Origin: Chromatiaceae bacterium
GTDB taxonomy: Bacteria; Pseudomonadota; Gammaproteobacteria; Chromatiales; Chromatiaceae
Length of the DNA: 64,000 nucleotides
Assembly: GCA_024235175.1 (NCBI GenBank)
Contig: JACKMX010000009.1
Span: 1 to 64,000 of the forward strand
Reading direction: 5' to 3'
The notes beneath the pieces are model-generated. The model saw nothing but the letters and a program-made list of their open reading frames with translations. It had not been told where the DNA came from and ran no database searches. Shown one piece after another: positions 8,822 through 17,898 of this stretch; positions within the stretch are counted from its first letter, which is position 1, and every line of letters begins with the position of its first letter. The translations under genes were made by a program, and so were the position numbers.

Positions 8822-8857
8822 TTCTTATCTCCGAGTGTTAACAAACCCTAACCGGCC

Positions 8858-11089
8858 TTAGTGATGGCCAACCAGCATCTGCCTGAATTTGTCGGCCGCT
8901 ATGGGATGCCCGTAGAGGTAGCCCTGAAGTTCATCACACCCGATGGAACGAAGAAAATCGGCCTGCGCCTCGCTTTCCACCCCCTCGGCCACAATACGTA
9001 CGCCAAGGCTGTGGCCAAGCGCCACCACCGCACGGCAGATAGCCTGGTTGTCCAAATCATCCGGTATGTCCTTGACCAGAGCGCGTTCAATTTTCAGGCA
9101 GTGCACCGGAAGTTGTTTGAGACGCATCAGGGAGGAGTGGCCGGAACCGAAATCGTCAATCGCCAGGCTTACACCCAACTCGCGCAGACTGCTCAGCGGC
9201 TGGTTGCCACTGTCCACGCCCTGCATGATGCTGTGTTCAGTGATTTCCAACTCCAGTCTGTCCGGTGAGAAACCGCTTTCAGCCAGGATTTTTTGCAACC
9301 TTTGATTAATGCATTCGGGTGAGACCTGTTTGGCGGAGAGATTCACCGCCAGCCGTATCTTGGGCAGGCCCATTCCTTCCCACTCCTGCATCTGCCGGCA
9401 AGCTGTTTGCAGCACCCAAGCGCCCACCTCCTGGATCAAACCGGTTTCTTCGAGTACCGGTATGAACTTATCCGGCAGAATCTGTCCCTGCTCCGGGTGA
9501 TTCCAGCGCAGCAGCGCTTCAGCACCCACAATCTTGCAGTTGTTTGCGCATACCTGCGGCTGGTAATGCAGCTCAAACTCCTGGTGTTGCAGTGCCCGTC
9601 GCAGCAACATTTCGCACTTGAGTCGCTCCCGAACCTTGTCTGACAGTTTCTTGGTATAGAAACTGTACTGGCGTCTGCCCTCCTCTTTGGAGCGGTACAT
9701 GGCGATGTCGGCATGCTTTAGCAGGGTATCGGCGTCGTTTCCGTCTTCCGGAAAAAGCGCGATGCCAATACTTGGAGTGATGAAAATCTCCTGACCGGCG
9801 ATGGCGAATGGTCTTGCCAGGGTGTCTATGCAGCTCTGTGCAAGTGCCGCCGCCTGGTTAGGTTGCTCCAATTGTTCCAGCAGCACCACGAATTCATCGC
9901 CACCGATGCGGGCGATTGTGTCGCCGCTGCGCAGATGACTCGAGAGGCGTCGAGCCACGTTTACCAGCAGCTGGTCACCGAGCGCATGGCCGTAACTGTC
10001 GTTGACATTTTTGAAATGGTCAAGGTCGATGAACATAAGCGCCAAATGGATGGGGGTGCGCTTCGATTGCTGCACCGCATGCTCCAGTCGAGTGGTCATC
10101 AGCAGGCGGTTTGGCAATCCCGTCAGCGGGTCGTGGTGAGCAAGATGGTAGAGTTTTCTTTCCGACTCCTTGATACGGCTGATATCGGAAAACACCGCGA
10201 CATAGTTAAACGGTTTACCCTCCTCATTATCAATACGCGAAATGCTTAACCATTCCGGGTAGATATCTCCTTGCTTACGCCGGTTCCAGATCTCACCCTG
10301 CCATCTGCCCGAAGTCTGAAGAGAGTCCCACATGTGCTGATAATATGCCGTATCCTGGCAGCCGGAGTTTAGTATGTTTGGATTTTTGCCCAGCACCTCA
10401 TCCTTAGCGTATCCAGTGATATTGGTAAAGGATTGATTTACATCAATTATGGCACCCTGTGCATTGGTAATCACCATGCCTTCGGATGCATCCCTGAACA
10501 CGGTGTTCCACTGCAGCAGGCGCTCTTCCCGTTGGCGGTTGCGAATAGTTATTCCTGCGATAGAGGAGGCGATTTCCAGAATACGGCAATGAAACGGGGT
10601 TGGGGCGCCTCTGTTTTTCAGGGTGATGGCGAAGGTTCCCAGAGTCTCCTGTTTCTCCGAAAAAAATGGGATAGACCAGCAGGCGCCAATGCCCAATTTG
10701 TTGGCAGCCTCCCTCAACCCGTTCCAGCGCGGATCTGAACAAACATCGGTGACATAGACGGGTTCACCGGAGAGGGCTGCATTACCGCAGGATCCCATAA
10801 CGGGACTGGGTGTCATGCCGTTGAAGTACGGTATAGCCTCGGCAGGAAAGGTGGGTCCGGCGAGGACGTTCAGCGATCCGCTCTCAGGATTCAGCAGCAT
10901 TACCGATGTCAGCGCTTCCGGCACCAGTGCTTCAATCATAAGGCATAAATCGTCCAGTATCTGCCTGCGGGATTGACCGGAGGCGATGGATTCCAGGATT
11001 TTCTGCTGCATTTCCAGCAGCCTGGAAAGCTGCCGGCTCTCCACAATCTCCTCCTTGGCGCAGGGATTGGCGGGGTGCGGATCGATCAC
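8858..11089 (-). CDS. GAF-PAS-GGDEF-EAL cyclic-di-GMP signalling protein
   Basis: This 743-residue soluble protein has, in order, a GAF domain (about 25-185), a PAS domain (about 190-310), a GGDEF domain (about 315-480) and an EAL domain (about 490-740). The GGDEF motif is intact (residues 396-400), and an RSGD inhibitory I-site lies exactly five residues upstream (387-390), so the cyclase half should be active and product-inhibited. The EAL motif is intact (EALLRW, 524-529), as is the later DDFGSGHSSL loop, so phosphodiesterase activity is also expected. Both halves look catalytic; the net activity in the cell cannot be read from sequence. No signal peptide or membrane helix is seen. It precedes lemA by 36 bases. 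Confidence 0.92.
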   Translation of the reverse strand: MIDPHPANPCAKEEIVESRQLSRLLEMQQKILESIASGQSRRQILDDLCLMIEALVPEALTSVMLLNPESGSLNVLAGPTFPAEAIPYFNGMTPSPVMGSCGNAALSGEPVYVTDVCSDPRWNGLREAANKLGIGACWSIPFFSEKQETLGTFAITLKNRGAPTPFHCRILEIASSIAGITIRNRQREERLLQWNTVFRDASEGMVITNAQGAIIDVNQSFTNITGYAKDEVLGKNPNILNSGCQDTAYYQHMWDSLQTSGRWQGEIWNRRKQGDIYPEWLSISRIDNEEGKPFNYVAVFSDISRIKESERKLYHLAHHDPLTGLPNRLLMTTRLEHAVQQSKRTPIHLALMFIDLDHFKNVNDSYGHALGDQLLVNVARRLSSHLRSGDTIARIGGDEFVVLLEQLEQPNQAAALAQSCIDTLARPFAIAGQEIFITPSIGIALFPEDGNDADTLLKHADIAMYRSKEEGRRQYSFYTKKLSDKVRERLKCEMLLRRALQHQEFELHYQPQVCANNCKIVGAEALLRWNHPEQGQILPDKFIPVLEETGLIQEVGAWVLQTACRQMQEWEGMGLPKIRLAVNLSAKQVSPECINQRLQKILAESGFSPDRLELEITEHSIMQGVDSGNQPLSSLRELGVSLAIDDFGSGHSSLMRLKQLPVHCLKIERALVKDIPDDLDNQAICRAVVALGHSLGVRIVAEGVESEAQADFLRSIGCDELQGYLYGHPIAADKFRQMLVGHH

Positions 11090-11201
11090 TGTTTGTGTTT
11101 TGCTGTCGATAGTCGGTTACCCTGACAAATTAGGTGTGGGATCAAACGCTATCGGCAGTTAACCAGGATTATTTACCAAACGATGAACAGCGGGGCTTGG
11201 G

Positions 11202-12020
11202 TCAGGCGGCAGAGAGCATTGCGATGACGGGGGCGGTCAGGGGCCGAACGCCTCTCCAAAGAAAGAAAGATTCGGCCGCCTGCTCCACCAGCATGCCGAG
11301 CCCATCCAGGCTCTTGAACGCATGCTGCGATCTTCCCCATTTTACGAATGCGGTCGGCTCGCTGGCGTACATCAGATCATAAACCCAGCCGCCGGGTGCG
11401 AGAATCCCGTCCGGCACTGCAGGAACCTCAGCGTTGAGTCCGGCAGCCGTGCTGTTGATGATCAGATCGAACTGCCGGCCTTCCAGATCTTCCAGTGCAA
11501 TCCAGTCCGTATTGCCCTCTCCCGCCAATTGCTGTACGAGGTATTGTGCTTTGGAGATGGTTCGGTTGGCTATCAACAGCCGTTCCGGCCCCTGTTCCAG
11601 CAATGGCCCCGCGACACCTCTAGCAGCGCCGCCCGCACCCAGTAGCAGTATGCTGCGGCCGCCGAGCAGACAGCCGTGGTTTACGGTGAGGTCACGTATC
11701 AGTCCCGTGCCGTCGGTATTCTCCCCACGCAACGTACCGTCCGGCATCTTGATAAGGGTGTTGACCGCCTCTGCCCTCTGCGCACGCTTGCTGAGTGAGG
11801 CGGCCAAACGCCAGGCGCGCTCCTTGAATGGAACGGTAACATTGAGCCCGCGACCACCTTGCCGAAAGAAACGCTCTGTCTCCTGCTCGAACTGCACGGG
11901 ATCCCCGAGAATTTTGCCGTAGATCAGATTCTCTGCCGTCTGCTTGGCGAAGGCGGCATGGATCACCGGGGATTTGCTGTGCTCTATGGGGTTACCGATG
12001 ACTGCGTATCTGTCCGGCAT
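11202..12020 (-). CDS. aroE: Shikimate dehydrogenase
   Basis: This enzyme of about 272 residues performs the NADPH-dependent reduction of 3-dehydroshikimate in aromatic amino acid synthesis. The substrate-binding signature YAVIGNPIEHSKSP is at the N-terminus, the catalytic lysine region is NVTVPFKE, and the cofactor motif LLLGAGGAARGV is mid-protein, followed by NRT for NADP preference. The ATG at 12020 fits other AroE N-termini; a GTG three codons upstream is in frame. It lies 37 bases downstream of hemB on the same strand. In many gammaproteobacteria aroE is next to tsaC; here tsaC is 2.5 kb away. Confidence 0.95.
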   Translation of the reverse strand: MPDRYAVIGNPIEHSKSPVIHAAFAKQTAENLIYGKILGDPVQFEQETERFFRQGGRGLNVTVPFKERAWRLAASLSKRAQRAEAVNTLIKMPDGTLRGENTDGTGLIRDLTVNHGCLLGGRSILLLGAGGAARGVAGPLLEQGPERLLIANRTISKAQYLVQQLAGEGNTDWIALEDLEGRQFDLIINSTAAGLNAEVPAVPDGILAPGGWVYDLMYASEPTAFVKWGRSQHAFKSLDGLGMLVEQAAESFFLWRGVRPLTAPVIAMLSAA

Positions 12021-12057
12021 AGGGTTCACTTCAGTTTTTGCAAAGCCGAACCGGCGA

Positions 12058-13071
12058 TTACTCGGACAGCCAAATCGCGGCGCGTTTGGCGAAGTAGGTC
12101 AGGATGCCATCGGCCCCCGCTCTCTTTATGCCAAGCAGGGACTCCAGCACCACCGCCTTTTCTTCCAGCCAGCCATTTTGTGCGGCAGCCATTAACATGG
12201 CGTATTCGCCGCTAACCTGGTAGACGAAAGTAGGCGCTCCAAAACGCTGCTTGACCCGCTGTACTATGTCCAGATAGGGCATGCCAGGTTTCACCATGAT
12301 CATATCCGCGCCTTCTGCCAGATCAAGTTCCACCTCTCGCAAGGCTTCATCGCTGTTGGCGGGGTCCATCTGATAGGTGTACTTGTTGCCTCCGCCCAGA
12401 TTGGCCGCGGAACCCACCGCATCGCGAAAAGGACCGTAAAAACCGGAGGCGTATTTGGCGGAATAGGCGAGGATCCTGGTATGAATATGGCCGGCGCCCT
12501 CAAGCGCTGCACGCACCGCGCCGATACGCCCGTCCATCATATCCGAGGGTGCGACCACGTCGGCGCCTGCTTCTGCATGGGATAGCGCCTGTTTTACCAG
12601 CACCGCTATGGTTTCGTCGTTCATGACGTAGCCACCGGCATCGATCAGACCATCCTGGCCGTGGGTGGTAAAGGGGTCGAGGGCGACGTCTGTGATAACA
12701 CCCAGTTCCGGCAACGCCTCTTTCAAGGCGCGCACCGCGCGCTGGGCCAGGCCATTGGCATTATATGCCTCCGCGGCATCATCCGATTTTGCGCTCGGCG
12801 GTGTGACGGGAAACAGTGCCATGGCCGGTATTCCCAGCGCGTTGATCTCCCTGGCTTCCCGCACAAGAAGATCGATACTGAGCCGGTCTATGCCGGGCAT
12901 GGAGCTCACGGGTTCGCGCTGATTACTGCCCTCGAGCACAAAAACCGGGTAAATAAAGTCGGCAGGAGTGAGCGCATGCTCGCGCATCAGCCGGCGTGAG
13001 AACTCGTCCCGGCGCATGCGGCGCATCCTGATGGAAGGGTAGCTGGAAACAGGTGTACGGTGGGCGGGCAT
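12058..13071 (-). CDS. hemB: Porphobilinogen synthase (5-aminolevulinate dehydratase)
   Basis: This 337-residue enzyme condenses two 5-aminolevulinate molecules to porphobilinogen in haem synthesis. The active-site lysines are visible in AYSAKYASGFYGPF and MVKPGMPYLD. The metal-binding segment reads DVALDPFTTHGQDG: the three cysteines of zinc-dependent enzymes are replaced by Ala, Asp and Asp, so this is the magnesium-type enzyme, as in Pseudomonas. The N-terminal RMRRMRRDEFSRRLMRE motif is typical of that group. It is divergent from the thioredoxin-like gene across 110 bases and probably cotranscribed with aroE. Supply of haem is relevant to the cytochrome cluster at the right end of the window. 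Confidence 0.96.
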   Translation of the reverse strand: MPAHRTPVSSYPSIRMRRMRRDEFSRRLMREHALTPADFIYPVFVLEGSNQREPVSSMPGIDRLSIDLLVREAREINALGIPAMALFPVTPPSAKSDDAAEAYNANGLAQRAVRALKEALPELGVITDVALDPFTTHGQDGLIDAGGYVMNDETIAVLVKQALSHAEAGADVVAPSDMMDGRIGAVRAALEGAGHIHTRILAYSAKYASGFYGPFRDAVGSAANLGGGNKYTYQMDPANSDEALREVELDLAEGADMIMVKPGMPYLDIVQRVKQRFGAPTFVYQVSGEYAMLMAAAQNGWLEEKAVVLESLLGIKRAGADGILTYFAKRAAIWLSE

Positions 13072-13181
13072 GGTTATTGGACTCCTGACAGATCAGGCGC
13101 CATAAGATACCTTATGCGCGTATGCGGCTCCAATGCCGATGGGTCATTGTCGGCTATTTTTGTGTGGCCGGGGAGGGGGAA

Positions 13182-13529
13182 ATGGGGAAACGATCACCGG
13201 ACATCTACGATGTGAACGAGTCGGATTTTCAGCAAAAGGTGATCGAGGCATCCAGACAGAGTGCGGTGGTTGTTGATTTCTGGGCGGAGTGGTGCGCGCC
13301 CTGTATTGCATTGGCGCCTGCGCTGGAGCGGGTTGTCGAAGAGTGTGAGGGTAGTGTCATCCTGGCGAAAGTTGAGGTGGATGACAATATGCGCCTGGCA
13401 GGACATTACCGGTTGCGTGGCTTTCCTACGGTCATATTGTTTCGTGGGGGATCGGAATTAGCCCGATTCGGTGGCTCCAGACCGGCTCATTGGATTCGGG
13501 AGTGGCTCCGGGAGCATCTGGGTGGTTAA
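13182..13529 (+). CDS. Thioredoxin-family protein with WCAPC active site
   Basis: From the ATG at 13182 the product is 115 residues, one thioredoxin fold. The active site is WCAPC (Cys-Ala-Pro-Cys) instead of the usual WCGPC, and the cis-proline loop is present as RGFPTVILF. The upstream in-frame extension to 13122 was discarded, because GGGGAGGGGGAA is an excellent ribosome-binding site for 13182. No signal peptide is seen, so it should be cytosolic. The Gly to Ala change in the CxxC motif is expected to shift the redox potential; the substrate is unknown. The gene stands alone on the plus strand between hemB and the mlaC-like gene. Confidence 0.85.
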   Translation: MGKRSPDIYDVNESDFQQKVIEASRQSAVVVDFWAEWCAPCIALAPALERVVEECEGSVILAKVEVDDNMRLAGHYRLRGFPTVILFRGGSELARFGGSRPAHWIREWLREHLGG

Positions 13530-13682
13530 TTCCAGAAACAGCTGTATTCCCGGGAATCAGGTTCTTTTCGCTGCATGATCGAAGAAATTTCGCAACCCAC
13601 CGCTTCAGTTTCAGGTTGTTCAGTCGTTAGCAATGATTAACAAGCCGGAGTTTCCCGGCTGGCAAGTTTGAGGAAAATTATC

Positions 13683-14354
13683 ATGACCCGCACGATGACA
13701 CTCAGGTTTGAGCGCAATCACCTTTGTCTGGTCAGCCTGTTGCTGATGGTCTTCGTGATCTGTTTCAGTTCCAGGGTCTCATCTGCCGGGGAGACCGGTC
13801 CCGAGCGGGTGATCCAGCAGATCTCGGAACGCCTGCTGGTGATATTCAAACAGGAGCAGGATAGCCTGAGAAGCGATCCTGCTCGCCTTTATCAGCTGGC
13901 CAACGAAGTTCTGGTCCCCCATATAGATTTCTCAAAAGTCTCCAGCCTGGTATTGGGAAAGCATTGGAATCGGGCAACTCCGGACCAACAGGAGGCGTTT
14001 AAAGCACAGTTTCAGCGCTTGCTGGTTCGTACCTACTCAACCGCCTTTACCGAGTTGAAAGAGTGGGAGATTCGATTTTTACCCACCAGAGAGAGCGGCA
14101 GCGGAGTGGACACAGCTGTGCGTACTCAGTTGCTGCTGCCGCAGGTCGATCCGATTGAGGTGCTCTACCATATGCATCTCAAAGACGGAAACTGGATGGC
14201 ATACGACGTAAAGATCGACGGTATCAGTTTGATAACCAACTACAGAACCAGTTTCAATCGCGAGGTGCGGAGTATCGGAATGGACGGCCTGATCAGAAAG
14301 ATAACGGCGCTGAACGAAAAACGTGTACAAAAACAGGATGTTAATCACAGCTAA
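13683..14354 (+). CDS. MlaC/Ttg2D-like phospholipid-binding periplasmic protein
   Basis: This is a protein of about 223 residues with a signal peptide (hydrophobic core LLLMVFVICFSS; cleavage likely after SSA near residue 35). The mature part matches MlaC: the helical LVPHIDFSKVSSLVLGKHW block, an LLVRTYSTAF helix and a C-terminal WMAYDVKIDGISLITNYR sheet that forms the lipid pocket. MlaC shuttles phospholipids between the outer membrane and the MlaFEDB transporter. No other mla gene is adjacent, so this is an orphan or distally encoded partner. TGAGG nine bases before the ATG supports this start over an upstream TTG. Two terminator-like hairpins follow the gene. Confidence 0.85.
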   Translation: MTRTMTLRFERNHLCLVSLLLMVFVICFSSRVSSAGETGPERVIQQISERLLVIFKQEQDSLRSDPARLYQLANEVLVPHIDFSKVSSLVLGKHWNRATPDQQEAFKAQFQRLLVRTYSTAFTELKEWEIRFLPTRESGSGVDTAVRTQLLLPQVDPIEVLYHMHLKDGNWMAYDVKIDGISLITNYRTSFNREVRSIGMDGLIRKITALNEKRVQKQDVNHS

Positions 14355-14489
14355 TAAAAAAATTAAAAAAACCTAAAGGAAATTACGCTAAAGACGATAT
14401 ATAGATTGACAACAGAGTTTGATCGAACCGATTTTATGCCGAATCCCGGCTCGATCCGATCCTGATCAGTTTTTTAGTCATCCTCCTCC

Positions 14490-14512
14490 AGCGCTTAGAG
14501 ATAAGCGCTTTT
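14490..14512 (+). terminator. Hairpin with GAGA tetraloop and T-tract downstream of mlaC-like gene
   Basis: AGCGCTTA (14490-14497) and TAAGCGCT (14502-14509) form a perfect 8-bp stem closed by the GNRA-type tetraloop GAGA, followed by TTTT. It lies 135 bases after the mlaC-like stop codon. The form fits a factor-independent terminator, although the T-tract is short. Confidence 0.55.
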
Positions 14513-14515
14513 CAC

Positions 14516-14545
14516 GCCCATCTCTCCCCAGGTGGGCTTTTTTTT
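14516..14545 (+). terminator. Second hairpin with an eight-T tract
   Basis: GCCCA (14516-14520) pairs with TGGGC (14533-14537) and is followed by eight T residues (14538-14545). The stem is short, but the T-run is long. Together with the hairpin just upstream it probably ends plus-strand transcription before it meets the convergent tsaC gene, whose stop codon overlaps the T-run. Confidence 0.6.
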
Positions 14546-15113
14546 ATGCTCTGACCAGGCGGCCGCTGGCGGCATTTCTGATAGGCGTCGGGCGACTCAG
14601 GGATCCCACTTCACCGCTGACGATCAGATCCACACCCGAAGGGAACAGGCGCCGCACTGCCAAAGAAGTTCGGGCGGGTCGACGACCGCTTGGATTGGCA
14701 CTGGTTGAGACCAGTGGACAATTACATCTGCGGCAAAGCGCGGCGGCAACCGGATGGGCGGTGACTCTTACCGCGAGTGAGTCATGCGAACCGGTAAGCC
14801 AGCCGGGCAGACTTCGGGCAGCCGGCAGGATCCATGTGTTTGGTCCCGGCCAGCTCTCGAGGACTTGCTTCATGAGCGGCTTTTCGAGTTGCCCGACATA
14901 CGGGCGTAGCTGGTCAAAATCGGCCGCGATCAGGATTAATCCCTTGCCTGCCGGCCTGCCTTTGAGTGCCAGCAACCGCCGCACCGCGGCGCCATCCAGC
15001 GGATCGCATCCCAAACCGTAAACCGCTTCTGTCGGGTAGGCGATAATGCCTCCGCCATGAATAGCACGGGCGGCCTCTCGCAGCTTCCACGGCTGGAGCG
15101 GGCACTGGGTCAT
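14544..15113 (-). CDS. tsaC: Threonylcarbamoyl-AMP synthase (Sua5/YrdC family)
   Basis: This is a 189-residue protein of the YrdC length class (E. coli TsaC is 190), without the C-terminal Sua5 domain. Typical elements are GGGIIAYPTEAVYGLGCDP at the N-terminus, a KGRPAGKGLIL segment and the CPLVSTSANPSG loop, which supply the lysine, arginine and serine/asparagine ligands for ATP and threonine. It makes threonylcarbamoyl-AMP for the t6A modification of tRNAs. It lies 52 bases downstream of purE, and its stop codon (14544-14546) overlaps the T-tract of the convergent terminator. Confidence 0.93.
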   Translation of the reverse strand: MTQCPLQPWKLREAARAIHGGGIIAYPTEAVYGLGCDPLDGAAVRRLLALKGRPAGKGLILIAADFDQLRPYVGQLEKPLMKQVLESWPGPNTWILPAARSLPGWLTGSHDSLAVRVTAHPVAAALCRRCNCPLVSTSANPSGRRPARTSLAVRRLFPSGVDLIVSGEVGSLSRPTPIRNAASGRLVRA

Positions 15114-15165
15114 GCCGCCGTACTCAGTTGCCCCGGGTGCATACCCTATGTCACCTCAAACCGGC

Positions 15166-15675
15166 TCAGCCGCCGGCAAGCCGGACCTGCAGCTCTGCAT
15201 CTTTCGCCTTCACCGCATCGGCGTTGGCTTTGCGTTCGGCGCGAACCCGTTCTGCCAGTGCCGGGTCTATCAGCGAGATTATCTGAGCCGCCAGGTAGCC
15301 GGCATTCTTGGCGCCGGGCTTACCTACGGCCACTGTTGCCACCGGGATGCCGCCCGGCATCTGCACGGTGGAGAAAAGCGAGTCCATGCCCTGCAGGGGA
15401 CCGGCATCCAGTGGGATACCGATAACCGGCTTCAGCGTCAGACCGGCCACTGCACCGGCCAGATGGGCGGCCAGGCCTGCAGCGCAGATAAACACAGCGC
15501 AGCCGCGGGCGTCAGCCTCCTTGACATAGGTGTGCGTGGCGTCGGGAGTCCGGTGGGCGGAGGTGATTTTCGCTTCAAATGGGACTTCCAGTTTTCTCAG
15601 TACGTCCATGGTGGACTCCAGCACCGGCAGGTCTGAATCCGAGCCCATCAATATGGCGACGAAAGGTTTGTTCAT
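15166..15675 (-). CDS. purE: N5-carboxyaminoimidazole ribonucleotide mutase
   Basis: This is a 169-residue class I PurE. The signature VAILMGSDSDLPVLE opens the protein, and the catalytic SAHRTPD loop (serine and histidine) is intact; AGLAAHLAGAVAGLT and the GVPL-like IPLDAGPLQGMDSL follow. It rearranges N5-CAIR to CAIR in purine synthesis and normally forms octamers. The ATG at 15675 was chosen; a TTG three codons upstream is in frame. purK is not adjacent, so the pair is split in this genome. It lies between recQ and tsaC, all on the minus strand. Confidence 0.95.
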   Translation of the reverse strand: MNKPFVAILMGSDSDLPVLESTMDVLRKLEVPFEAKITSAHRTPDATHTYVKEADARGCAVFICAAGLAAHLAGAVAGLTLKPVIGIPLDAGPLQGMDSLFSTVQMPGGIPVATVAVGKPGAKNAGYLAAQIISLIDPALAERVRAERKANADAVKAKDAELQVRLAGG

Positions 15676-15728
15676 CAGTGTCAACTCGTTTGGTGATTAG
15701 CGGGCAAAGGTACAGGCTTTTTATGCCT

Positions 15729-17852
15729 TTATCCACTTTCAGACGCGATGATACAGCGAAGAACAGGGTAGTCATATGCCTTATCCAGCGTTTCATACAG
15801 TGACTTCAGACCCTTTTCATCACAGCTTCGCAGCAGCTCCATGGCAGCCGAAATACGTTTGTAGTCGTTTTCATTGAGGGGCAGGATCTGGCGTACATTC
15901 ACTATTCCTGCCGCTATGGCTTCGGCAAAATGGTCATACACTGTGGCCGGCTTCAAATCCCGCTGGCGGGCGATTTGCTCAATATTCAGTCCCTGATGGT
16001 GCAGGTAGAGCGTTTCGTTGATCGTTGAACTGAGCCGGTTGTTCAGAATTTCCGGTGGCCCCTGTTGCAGGATAAGGTCGAGGAAACGCTGACCATAAAG
16101 CGCCAGCTTGTGCTCGCCCACACCGCTGACAAAGCGCATTTGATGCAGATCCGGTGGACGCTTTTCAACCATCTCAAGCAGGGTGCTGTCATGAAAAATA
16201 ACGTAGGGAGGTACGCCCTGTTCCTGGGAGATGCGTAAACGCAATTGACGCAGTTCTTCAAACAGGGGTTGTTGCCAGGTTGGTAGTCGGGCGCGGCCTG
16301 TCTCCGGTTTGTTCGTCTTTTCCCGCCGCGGCTGCCGGCGCAGAAATAGCGTCGTTTCACCGCGCAGCAGAGGGCGGCACTTTTGCGTAAGCTGCAGTGC
16401 GCCGTGACCCTCCAGGTCCGTGTCGAGATGACCCAGTGAGATCAGCTGTCTGAACACTGCCCGCCACTCTGTTGCATTCAGCTCCTTGCCGATACCGAAT
16501 GTACTCAGTTGCTGATGCCGATTGCGTTCGATTCTCTCATCCGAGTTCCCGGTCAGTACATTGATCAGGTAATTGACACCGAAACGTTGATTCGTCCGGT
16601 AGACGCAGGAGAGGGCTTTGCGAGTCGCTTCGGTGGCGTCCCAGGTTGCGGGTGGGGAGAGGCAGTTGTCACAGTTGCCGCATGGCTGCCTGAGCGACTC
16701 GCCGAAATATTCCAGTAGCGCCTGGCGCCGGCAGCCGGTGAGATCGCACAGTCCGAGCATCGCTTCCAGCTTGTGGTGGGCGATGCGTTTATACTGCTCT
16801 TCGGCATCGGTGGCATGGATGAACTGACGCAGGGTGATCACGTCCTGCAGGCTGTAACTCATCCACGCATCTGCCGGCTGACCGTCACGACCGGCCCGGC
16901 CGGTCTCCTGATAATAAGCCTCCACACTCTTCGGCAGATTGAGGTGAGCCACGAAGCGCACGTCCGGTTTATCTATACCCATGCCGAAGGCGATGGTGGC
17001 GACCATGACCAACCCCTCTTCACCCAGGAAGCGCTGCTGATGCTGTTGCCTGGTCTCAGCATTCAGTCCGGCGTGATATGGAAGTGCCTTGCGTCCGTTG
17101 CTGTTGAGCCAGCAGGCGACATCCTCGACTTTCCGGCGTGAGAGGCAGTAGACGATACCGGCGTCATCCGGGTGCCTCTGCTGAAGAAAACGCCATAACC
17201 GGTCGCGGCCGTTCTGACCGGAGTCGATGGCGTAGCGTATGTTGGGGCGGTCGAAGCTGTTGACGTAAATTTCGGCCTTTTGCAGTTCGAGCTGTTCGGC
17301 GATCTCCTGGCGGGTGCGCCGATCGGCAGTGGCGGTCAGTGCGATCCTTGGCACATCGGGAAAGCGCTGATGCAGGATCGAGAGCTGCTGGTACTCCTTG
17401 CGGAAGTCATGCCCCCACTGGGATACGCAGTGGGCTTCGTCAATGGCGAACAGTGCCGGCGCTGTTTGCTGCAGCAGCGCGAGTGTCCGTTCCGTCAGCA
17501 GGCGTTCCGGGGCAAGATAGAGCAGATCCAGTTCATGCTGCAGTAGTTGCTGTTCGATCTCTCGCTGCTGTGCCGGATCCAAGGTTGAGTTCAGAAAGGC
17601 GGCGCGAATTCCGAGCTGGTTGAGCGCATCCACCTGATCCTGCATCAGCGCAATCAGAGGTGATATGACAATGCCGGTGCCTGTGCGCAGCAACGCGGGG
17701 ATCTGATAGCAGAGGGATTTGCCGCCGCCGGTGGGCATCAGTGCCAGTATGTCCCTGCCCGACACCAGCGCATCGATAATCTGCGCCTGATTATGACGAA
17801 ACTCCCTGTAGCCGAAAATCTCGTTCAGGATCTTTTTTGCGCTGACGGGCAC
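15729..17852 (-). CDS. recQ: RecQ-family ATP-dependent DNA helicase
   Basis: This is a 707-residue 3'-5' superfamily 2 helicase. Walker A is MPTGGGKSLCYQIPA, Walker B is the DEAH box (FAIDEAHCVSQWGHDFR), motif VI is YYQETGRAGRDGQPA, and the zinc-binding cysteines appear at about residues 370-400 (CDLTGCRRQ and CGNCDNCLSP). An RQC winged-helix region and an HRDC domain (about 520-600, HDSTLLEMVEKRP) follow. The C-terminal 100 residues carry an extra helix-turn-helix-like segment (NIEQIARQRDLKPATVYDHF) absent from the shorter E. coli protein (609 residues) but common in other bacteria. It functions in recombination and fork repair. It lies 46 bases downstream of topA, a sensible pairing because RecQ and topoisomerases cooperate. 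Confidence 0.94.
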   Translation of the reverse strand: MPVSAKKILNEIFGYREFRHNQAQIIDALVSGRDILALMPTGGGKSLCYQIPALLRTGTGIVISPLIALMQDQVDALNQLGIRAAFLNSTLDPAQQREIEQQLLQHELDLLYLAPERLLTERTLALLQQTAPALFAIDEAHCVSQWGHDFRKEYQQLSILHQRFPDVPRIALTATADRRTRQEIAEQLELQKAEIYVNSFDRPNIRYAIDSGQNGRDRLWRFLQQRHPDDAGIVYCLSRRKVEDVACWLNSNGRKALPYHAGLNAETRQQHQQRFLGEEGLVMVATIAFGMGIDKPDVRFVAHLNLPKSVEAYYQETGRAGRDGQPADAWMSYSLQDVITLRQFIHATDAEEQYKRIAHHKLEAMLGLCDLTGCRRQALLEYFGESLRQPCGNCDNCLSPPATWDATEATRKALSCVYRTNQRFGVNYLINVLTGNSDERIERNRHQQLSTFGIGKELNATEWRAVFRQLISLGHLDTDLEGHGALQLTQKCRPLLRGETTLFLRRQPRREKTNKPETGRARLPTWQQPLFEELRQLRLRISQEQGVPPYVIFHDSTLLEMVEKRPPDLHQMRFVSGVGEHKLALYGQRFLDLILQQGPPEILNNRLSSTINETLYLHHQGLNIEQIARQRDLKPATVYDHFAEAIAAGIVNVRQILPLNENDYKRISAAMELLRSCDEKGLKSLYETLDKAYDYPVLRCIIASESG

Positions 17853-17898
17853 CGGAAACTTCCTTCAGGAGAAAGAGGTTTAGCGAACCGGAGGGAGG

